The notes under the pieces: model-generated
Told to the model about the DNA's origin: nothing
Databases searched by the model: none
The model's input: only the letters and a program-made list of their open reading frames with translations
Assembly (NCBI GenBank): GCA_025963265.1
Contig: JAOPUY010000356.1
Span: 1-10,952 of the forward strand
Reading direction: 5' to 3'
Source of the DNA: Frankiales bacterium
GTDB taxonomy: Bacteria; Actinomycetota; Actinomycetes; Mycobacteriales; Jatrophihabitantaceae
DNA: 10,952 nucleotides
Program-made: the position numbers and the translations under genes
In this document: piece after piece, positions 6,414-10,952 of the stretch
Layout: every line of letters starts with the position of its first letter
Numbering within the stretch: position 1 is the stretch's first letter

Positions 6414-7402
6414 CCGAGTCCGCCGGCCTGGATCGCGCTTTTGCGGCGTTGGGCCTGGACGGCGGGGCGGTCAGCGTCTATCGCAGCCTGCTGGGCCTCG
6501 GCTCGGCGACCGCAACCGAGCTCGGCGCCGAATCCGAGCGCCCCGCCGTCCAGCGGGCCTTGACCGAACTGGTCGAGGTGGGGCTCATCGCGCTCGAGCA
6601 GGGGATCGACGGCGGCCGCTACCTCCCCGTCGCGCCGGACGCCGGGCTCCGGCTGCTGAGCCACCGCCGCGAGGGCGAGCTGACCCAGGCCGCGGTCGGG
6701 GTCCAGAACGCTTACCGGCGCTACCGGCGAGAGGTTCGCACCCAGGGTCTGGAGAACCTGGTCGAGGTGGTGACGGGTCCGGCCATCCTGCCGCGCATCA
6801 AGCAGGCCGAGGACCACGCGCAGCAACAGATTCGCCGGCTGGACTCCCCGCCCTACTACCGCACTCAGGCCTCCAACGAGACCGAGCTCGACCATCTCGC
6901 TCGCGGGGTCGGCTATCGCGTGGTCTACGCCCAAGCCTCGTTGGCTCGCGAGAACTACCTCGACGGCAACATCATCCCGTGCATCCGCGCCGGCGAGCAG
7001 GCCCGGGTGCTGGCCCATGTCCCGGTCAAGCTGACCGTCGTCGACGACGCCCTCGCCTTGGTGTCCCTCTCGATCACCGACGCCGACGTCAATCGGACCC
7101 TGCTCATCGTCCGCCCGTCCACGCTGTTCAGCGCGTTGGTCGGCCTGTTCGACCTGTGCTGGCAGTCCGGCCTGCCGATCCTGCCCAGCGGCGACATCTC
7201 CTCGCGGATCGAGCCGGTCGAGCGCCGGATGCTCGGGCTGCTCGCCGCCGGGATGAGCGATGAGGAGATCACCCGGACCCTGCGGGTCAGCCGCCGGACG
7301 TTCTTCCGCTACCTGGAGCGACTGCAGGCCCGGGCCGGGGTCGGCACCCGTTTTCAGCTGGGCGTGTACGCCGCGCAGCAGGGCTGGCTGACCGAGCTCT
7401 GA
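6410..7402 (+). CDS. TrmB-like/LuxR-type hybrid transcriptional regulator
   Basis: This 330-residue cytoplasmic protein has an N-terminal winged-helix region like TrmB regulators (about 12-75, [28 protein letters not shown]). A basic helical linker (about 95-112) is followed by a middle region (about 115-255) that may sense a ligand, and a C-terminal LuxR-type helix-turn-helix (about 268-325, [38 protein letters not shown]). Proteins with this two-HTH layout are frequent in actinomycetes, usually with unknown ligands. GTG 6410 is the best start in frame; it overlaps the stop of a possible leader ORF. The gene leads a four-gene cluster, with a 32-base gap to the lipoprotein, and an inverted repeat upstream would suit autoregulation. 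Signal and target genes are not known. Confidence 0.85.
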   Translation: MTESAGLDRAFAALGLDGGAVSVYRSLLGLGSATATELGAESERPAVQRALTELVEVGLIALEQGIDGGRYLPVAPDAGLRLLSHRREGELTQAAVGVQNAYRRYRREVRTQGLENLVEVVTGPAILPRIKQAEDHAQQQIRRLDSPPYYRTQASNETELDHLARGVGYRVVYAQASLARENYLDGNIIPCIRAGEQARVLAHVPVKLTVVDDALALVSLSITDADVNRTLLIVRPSTLFSALVGLFDLCWQSGLPILPSGDISSRIEPVERRMLGLLAAGMSDEEITRTLRVSRRTFFRYLERLQARAGVGTRFQLGVYAAQQGWLTEL

Positions 7403-7434
7403 TCGGCCGGGCGCCCGACTGGCAGACTGGCCCG

Positions 7435-8442
7435 ATGCGTGGTTGGTCAGTGCTCAGACTCTCGGCCGTGCTCGGCTCGGCGCTGTCGCTGCTGCTCATC
7501 ACGACCGGATGCACGGCGGCGCCGGAGCCGGGGGCTGACGCCGCCGCGACCAGCTCCGGCATCCCAACGCCGACGGCCGCCACGCCGTCGTCGGCCCAGC
7601 GGTCCACCGCCTCCTCGACCGCCACAGCCTCCTCGACTGCCGCCTCCTCGAGTGCCACTGCCTCCTCCACCGCCACCCCAGCCGCCAGCGCGAGCTGCGC
7701 GGTGCAGGCCGGCTTCGACTGCGACTTCCAGCGCCGGATCGCGGCCGTGACGAGCTACCTGGCCACCCGGCCGGGCACCGTCGGCATCGTGTTGCGGGAC
7801 CGGATGACCGGGGCGGTCTGGCGCAACGACCAGGCGGGCACGGCGGTCTGGACGGCCTCGACCATCAAGCTGGCGATGGCCGTCGACCTGCTGCGACGGG
7901 ACCGGGCGGGTCAAATCACGCTCTCGGCCGCCGACCGGGTCACGATGAACGCGATGTTGCACTCCTCCGACGATGACGCGGCCGACACGCTCTGGTTCAA
8001 GTACGCCGGCGCCGATCACCTCAGTTACAACGACGAGTTCCCGGCCTTCGGGATGACCTCGCTGGTTCCGCAATCAGGCTTCACCAACTACTTCCCCTAC
8101 TGGGGATTTCAGAAATGCACGCCGGAGGACCTCGACCGGCTGATGCAGTACATCCTCACGACGGTCGCCCCGGCCGACCGGGCCTATCTGATCAGCGAGC
8201 TCCAGCACGTCGCGCCCGATCAGCAAGGGGGAGTGTGGGCCGCCGACTCGGGGGCCACCGCCGGCAGCAAGGACGGCTGGTCGCTCGAGCAGAGCGGCTG
8301 GGTGATGAACTCGGTCGGCTTCGCCGGTCCCGGGCAGCGCTACACCCTGGCGATCATGAACAGCCTGAACGGTCAGGGGGGCTACGACGAGGGCCGGGCC
8401 ACCGACACCCGCGTCGCCCAGCTGCTGCTGGCCGGGCGGTGA
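7435..8442 (+). CDS. Lipoprotein with class A beta-lactamase-like serine hydrolase domain
   Basis: This 335-residue protein starts with a lipoprotein signal peptide (MRGWSVLRLS, a hydrophobic stretch, then LITTGC with Cys26 as the lipidated residue), so it should be anchored outside the membrane. A Ser/Thr/Ala-rich linker (about 27-87) precedes a penicillin-recognising serine hydrolase domain. Its motifs are S142-T-I-K145 (SxxK), S178-D-D180 (in place of SDN) and K279-D-G281 (in place of KTG). I do not see the Glu166-type ExxLN of true class A beta-lactamases, so a peptidoglycan-related or other hydrolase role is likelier than antibiotic resistance. Cys88, Cys96 and Cys228 could form a disulfide. 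ATG 7435 lacks a clear Shine-Dalgarno but yields a complete signal peptide. The gene lies between the regulator and the kinase on the same strand. Confidence 0.87.
   Translation: MRGWSVLRLSAVLGSALSLLLITTGCTAAPEPGADAAATSSGIPTPTAATPSSAQRSTASSTATASSTAASSSATASSTATPAASASCAVQAGFDCDFQRRIAAVTSYLATRPGTVGIVLRDRMTGAVWRNDQAGTAVWTASTIKLAMAVDLLRRDRAGQITLSAADRVTMNAMLHSSDDDAADTLWFKYAGADHLSYNDEFPAFGMTSLVPQSGFTNYFPYWGFQKCTPEDLDRLMQYILTTVAPADRAYLISELQHVAPDQQGGVWAADSGATAGSKDGWSLEQSGWVMNSVGFAGPGQRYTLAIMNSLNGQGGYDEGRATDTRVAQLLLAGR
7609..7677 (+). repeat. Imperfect repeats encoding the Ser/Thr/Ala linker
   Basis: Four imperfect units starting GCCTCCTC (7609, 7627, 7642 and 7660; 18, 15, 18 and 18 bases) encode ASSTAT, ASSTA, ASSSAT and ASSTAT in the lipoprotein. 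This is a low-complexity spacer typical of exported anchored proteins and a possible site of O-mannosylation. Confidence 0.75.
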
Positions 8443-8451
8443 CCAGCGCCG

Positions 8452-9090
8452 GTGAGCGCCACCCTTGACGCGGCCGTCGCGGTCGGCCTGGCTCGCATCG
8501 AGGCGTTGCGGGCCGCGGCAAAGGGTCGACGCGTGCTCGTCGGCATCGCCGGATCGCCCGGATCGGGCAAGACCACGCTGGCCCTCGCGTTGACCGCCCG
8601 GCTTGGCCCGATGGCAGCCCACCTGCCGATGGACGGCTTTCACCTGGCCGACTCCGAGCTGGCCCGACTGGGCCGCTCCGATCGCAAGGGCGCGCCGGAC
8701 ACCTTCGATGTGGCCGGCTACCGGGCGATGTTGGACCGCGTCCGCGGCGGCGGCGACACCGTTTGGGCGCCGGCGTTCGATCGCGAGCTCGAGCAGCCGA
8801 TCGCCGGCAGCATCGCGGTCGAGCCGGACGTCGCCGTGGTCGTGTCCGAGGGCAACTACCTGCTGTTGCCGCAACCGGGTTGGCGTGCGGTCGCCGCGCG
8901 CTTCGACGAGGTCTGGTTCTGCCGCACCGCTGAGACGGTTCGGCTGCGTCGCCTGATCGCCCGGCACGAGCAGTTCGGCAAGTCGCCGGCGGCGGCCCAG
9001 GCCTGGGCCCGTGGCCCGGATCAGCGCAACGCCGAGCTGGTCCAGGCCAGTCAACCGCGGGCCGCGCTGGTGCTCGACCTTGACACGTGA
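8452..9090 (+). CDS. P-loop kinase of the uridine kinase/pantothenate kinase type
   Basis: This 212-residue cytoplasmic enzyme would phosphorylate a small hydroxyl-bearing molecule with ATP. Walker A is GSPGSGKTT (34-42, Lys40). PMDGFH (59-64) holds Asp61, the likely general base and substrate residue. RKGAPDTFD (78-86) resembles the KKG.PES.D of type I pantothenate kinase, and VVVSEGNYLLL (129-139) is typical of the nucleoside/nucleotide kinase family. RHEQFGKS (171-178) could form a lid near the phosphates. The substrate may be a nucleoside, sugar or pantothenate-like compound; sequence alone does not decide. GTG 8452 lies nine bases after the lipoprotein stop and has no clear Shine-Dalgarno, so coupling or co-transcription is likely. 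The next gene follows four bases later. Confidence 0.88.
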   Translation: MSATLDAAVAVGLARIEALRAAAKGRRVLVGIAGSPGSGKTTLALALTARLGPMAAHLPMDGFHLADSELARLGRSDRKGAPDTFDVAGYRAMLDRVRGGGDTVWAPAFDRELEQPIAGSIAVEPDVAVVVSEGNYLLLPQPGWRAVAARFDEVWFCRTAETVRLRRLIARHEQFGKSPAAAQAWARGPDQRNAELVQASQPRAALVLDLDT

Positions 9091-9094
9091 CCTT

Positions 9095-9868
9095 ATGGTC
9101 ACCTATGGTCGGAGCGTGGATCTGGTGTTCAAGGCGTTGGCCGACCCGACGCGTCGGAGCTTGCTCGACGAGCTCTTCCGCGAAGACGGGCAGACGCTCA
9201 CCGCACTGGAGGCCAGGCTGCCGATCAGCCGCTTCGGCGTCATGAAACACCTGAAGCTGCTGGAAGAAGCCGGCTTGGTGCTCACGCGCAAGCGGGGCCG
9301 CGAGAAGCTGCACTTCCTGAATCCGGTGCCGATCCGCGAAGTCCACGACCGCTGGGTCAGCAAGTACGCCGAGCCCTGGGCCGCGACGCTCAGCGAGCTC
9401 AAGACCAGACTGGAGAGACCAATGGAGAAGATCTTCGAGATCTACATCCGCACCACCCCAGAGGCCCTATGGGCGGCGATCACCGATGGGCCGACCCGCG
9501 CGAAGTTCCAGTTCGGGATGAGCGTTTCCTCCGATTGGAGCGAGGGATCGACCTTCGAGATGCGCGGCGGCAGCGACGCGCAGCTGCTGGGCGAGGGCGT
9601 CAACGTCGAGGTCGACCCGCCGCGTCGGTTGGTGCAGCGGATGACCGCGCTGTGGGGCGAGGACGTCAAGGCTGAGGGGAGCACCCGGATCACCTGGGAG
9701 ATCGAGCCGGTCGCCGACTCCTGTCGGCTGATCCTCACCCATGACGAGCTCCGGGACGGCGCCAACGACCAGCTCTTCGGCGGGTGGCCGATGATCCTGT
9801 CTGGCCTCAAGACTTGGCTGGAGACCGGCCAGTTGCTGACGACCCCGGGCTCGCTGCTCTACACCTGA
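9095..9868 (+). CDS. ArsR-family HTH regulator fused to SRPBCC domain
   Basis: An ArsR-type winged helix (about residues 8-85: LVFKALADPTRRSLLDELF, then FGVMKHLKLLEEAGLV and KRGREKLHFLNPVPI) is joined to a SRPBCC/AHSA1-like domain (from residue 110: MEKIFEIYIRTTPEALWAAITDG, ending near FGGWPMILSGLKTWLETG). In many actinobacteria these are two adjacent genes or one fusion. The SRPBCC pocket probably binds a hydrophobic ligand or acts as an enzyme; the target is unknown. I used ATG 9095, four bases after the kinase stop, giving 257 residues. GTG 9116 (250 residues) is a serious alternative because TATGGT lies exactly six bases before it. A strong Shine-Dalgarno and ATG at the domain junction (9412-9424) could yield the SRPBCC half alone. 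It is the last gene of the cluster. Confidence 0.9.
   Translation: MVTYGRSVDLVFKALADPTRRSLLDELFREDGQTLTALEARLPISRFGVMKHLKLLEEAGLVLTRKRGREKLHFLNPVPIREVHDRWVSKYAEPWAATLSELKTRLERPMEKIFEIYIRTTPEALWAAITDGPTRAKFQFGMSVSSDWSEGSTFEMRGGSDAQLLGEGVNVEVDPPRRLVQRMTALWGEDVKAEGSTRITWEIEPVADSCRLILTHDELRDGANDQLFGGWPMILSGLKTWLETGQLLTTPGSLLYT
9104..9109 (+). promoter_or_regulatory. Candidate -10 element for leaderless ArsR-SRPBCC mRNA
   Basis: TATGGT is followed by six bases (CGGAGC) and GTG 9116, the same geometry as before the ABC exporter. A second TATGGT lies ten bases upstream at 9094-9099. It would give a separate leaderless transcript starting at MDLVFKALADPTRR, inside the cluster. There is no convincing -35. 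Confidence 0.35.
9412..9424 (+). other. Internal ribosome binding site and ATG at the ArsR/SRPBCC junction
   Basis: GGAGAG (9412-9417) lies four bases before an in-frame ATG (9422-9424) exactly where the SRPBCC domain begins. It is the strongest Shine-Dalgarno near any start in this cluster apart from the leader ORF at 6381. It could produce a 148-residue stand-alone SRPBCC protein and may be a relic of two once-separate genes. Confidence 0.45.
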
Positions 9869-9887
9869 GCGGTTGCACCTGAGCGGT
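9862..9887 (+). repeat. 14-base tandem duplication over the ArsR-SRPBCC stop
   Basis: CACCTGAGCGGT occurs at 9862-9873 and again at 9876-9887, period 14. The first copy contains the stop codon TGA (9866-9868). It looks like a recent small duplication; the second copy supplies the left arm of the hairpin that follows. Confidence 0.75.
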
Positions 9888-9898
9888 CAGCGCTCGGG
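9878..9898 (+). terminator. Hairpin between convergent genes
   Basis: CCTGAGCG (9878-9885) pairs with CGCTCGGG (9891-9898) around a five-base loop, with one T-G wobble. It lies in the 50-base gap between the convergent ArsR-SRPBCC and acyl-CoA synthetase genes and could stop transcription from both sides. There is no T-tract. Confidence 0.5.
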
Positions 9899-9918
9899 CC
9901 CGGCCGACGCGACCGCCT

Positions 9919-10952
9919 TCAGGCCGGCTCGTCGGTCAGCGGCCAGTCGGCGAAGCGGAGCCGCAGGTCCTTCTTGGAGAATTTGCCGACGCTGGTCTTG
10001 GGGATCGCGTCGATGAACTCGATCGCGTCCGGGAGCCACCATTTGGCCACCATCGGACGGAGGTGCTCGCGGATCTCGGCCGAGGTGGCGGAGTGCCCTT
10101 CCTTGAGCACCACGCAGGCCAACGGCCGCTCGGCCCACCGCGGGTGGGCGACGGCGATCACCGCGGCCTCGGCCACCGCCGGGTGCGCCATGATCGCGTT
10201 CTCCAGCTCCACCGAGCTGATCCACTCGCCCCCGGACTTGATGAGGTCTTTGGTGCGGTCGGCGATGCGGATGGAGCCGCGCTCGTCGATCGCCGCGACG
10301 TCGCCGGTCTTCATCCAGCCGTCGGCCGTGGACAACTGGGTGTCCTCATCGGGCTGGTAGTACTCGCGGGCGCACCACGGGCCGCGCACCTGCAACTCGC
10401 CGGTGGCCTGGTCATCCCACGGCAGCTCGTCGATCGTGCCGGCCTCGACGATGCGCACCTCGACGCCGAACGGCGGCACCCCGGCTCGAGCGCGCTGGGC
10501 CGCCTGCACGTCCTCAGCGGCTCCGTCGAAGCGGCTGGCCAGTCGGGCCGAGGAGGCGACCGGATGGGTCTCGGTCATGCCCCAGGCCTGCAGGATCGGC
10601 AGGCCGACTTGCTCGCGGTAAGCCTCCGACAACGCCAGCGGCACCGCCGAGCCGCCACAGCCGATGTCGCGCAGCCGATGCGGCCGGCCGGCCAAGAACG
10701 GCAGCACGCCCTGCCAGATCGTCGGCACTCCGGCGGTGAAGCTCACCTGCTCGTCGACGATGAGGTCGGCCAGCTGCTGCGGGCTCATCATCGGTCCCGG
10801 CAAGACCAGGTCGGCGCCGACGCTGGGCGCCGCGTGGGCGATGCCCCAGGCGTTGGCGTGAAACATCGGCACCACCGGCATGGCCACGTCCCGCTCGCTG
10901 AGGCCGAACACGTTCGGCGCGACCACCGCCATCGTGTGCAGGATGGTCGAGC
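9919..10952 (-). CDS. Fatty-acyl-CoA synthetase (AMP-binding), 5' part beyond window
   Basis: This is the C-terminal part (343 residues to the stop) of an adenylate-forming acyl-CoA ligase, which activates a fatty acid with ATP and transfers it to CoA. The frame is still open at the right edge, where it reads STILHT just after the position of the usual SSGTTGxPKGV loop. It then shows PMFHANAWG, QAWGMTETHPV (adenine-binding A5 motif), WMKTGDVAAID (ribose-binding Asp), IADRTKDLIKSGGEWIS (hinge region) and PKTSVGKFSKKDLR with the catalytic Lys codon at 9982-9984. These point to the medium/long-chain FadD-like branch, not to non-ribosomal peptide synthetases. Roughly 170-200 residues should be missing. 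The ATG at 10932 is internal, not the start. It is convergent with the ArsR-SRPBCC gene. Confidence 0.94.
   Translation of the reverse strand, partial: STILHTMAVVAPNVFGLSERDVAMPVVPMFHANAWGIAHAAPSVGADLVLPGPMMSPQQLADLIVDEQVSFTAGVPTIWQGVLPFLAGRPHRLRDIGCGGSAVPLALSEAYREQVGLPILQAWGMTETHPVASSARLASRFDGAAEDVQAAQRARAGVPPFGVEVRIVEAGTIDELPWDDQATGELQVRGPWCAREYYQPDEDTQLSTADGWMKTGDVAAIDERGSIRIADRTKDLIKSGGEWISSVELENAIMAHPAVAEAAVIAVAHPRWAERPLACVVLKEGHSATSAEIREHLRPMVAKWWLPDAIEFIDAIPKTSVGKFSKKDLRLRFADWPLTDEPA

Noticed and set aside
7435..8442. A true class A beta-lactamase resistance gene
   Set aside because: The SDN and KTG motifs are altered and no Glu166-type omega-loop motif is visible, so a resistance call is not supported.
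9011..9094. 28-codon upstream extension of the ArsR-SRPBCC gene
   Set aside because: It overlaps the kinase C-terminus in another frame and lacks family similarity; ATG 9095 or GTG 9116 fit the family start.

Overview
The window is about 11 kb of very GC-rich DNA with actinobacterial traits: GTG as well as ATG starts, TANNNT-type -10 elements (some placed for leaderless transcription), stem-loop terminators without U-tracts, and a Ku/LigD-polymerase non-homologous end joining (NHEJ) pair. I would place it in the Actinomycetia but cannot name a genus. Many long open frames on the opposite strand of real genes are GC-bias shadows and are left out.

Layout. (1) 1-2799, minus: most of a single-chain fused ABC exporter (TMD-NBD-TMD-...), cut by the left edge. 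(2) 2924-4138, plus: a short Kef/CPA2-type cation:proton antiporter with a repetitive hydrophilic tail, divergent from the ABC gene. (3) 4109-5062, minus: a stand-alone LigD-type polymerase/primase that overlaps the antiporter 3' end. Divergent from it, 5151-6131 encodes Ku with a lysine-rich AKKAP-repeat tail. (4) 6132-6409: a non-coding stretch with a perfect 15-bp stem terminator, a second related hairpin, an inverted repeat next to a -10-like element, and a 10-codon upstream ORF. (5) 6410-9868, plus: four tightly spaced genes, namely a TrmB/LuxR-type regulator, a lipoprotein with a penicillin-recognising serine hydrolase domain, a P-loop kinase of the uridine kinase/pantothenate kinase type, and an ArsR-HTH/SRPBCC fusion. 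(6) 9919-10952, minus: the C-terminal two thirds of a fatty-acyl-CoA synthetase, convergent with the operon and separated by a hairpin.

How the genes fit together. Ku and the LigD polymerase form the end-recognition and end-processing core of bacterial NHEJ; the ATP-dependent ligase domain is not in this window and must be supplied by another gene. The four-gene cluster at 6410-9868 looks like one transcription unit (gaps of 32, 9 and 4 bp), but the functional link between a cell-wall-type hydrolase, a small-molecule kinase and two regulators is not evident from sequence.

I see no mobile element, CRISPR array, tRNA or rRNA, and no clearly new multi-gene system. The most interesting details are small: a His-to-Gln change in an active-site motif of the polymerase, short upstream ORFs that end on the start codon of the next gene, an internal Shine-Dalgarno/ATG at the junction of the ArsR-SRPBCC fusion, and tandem in-frame stop codons made by an antisense repeat.
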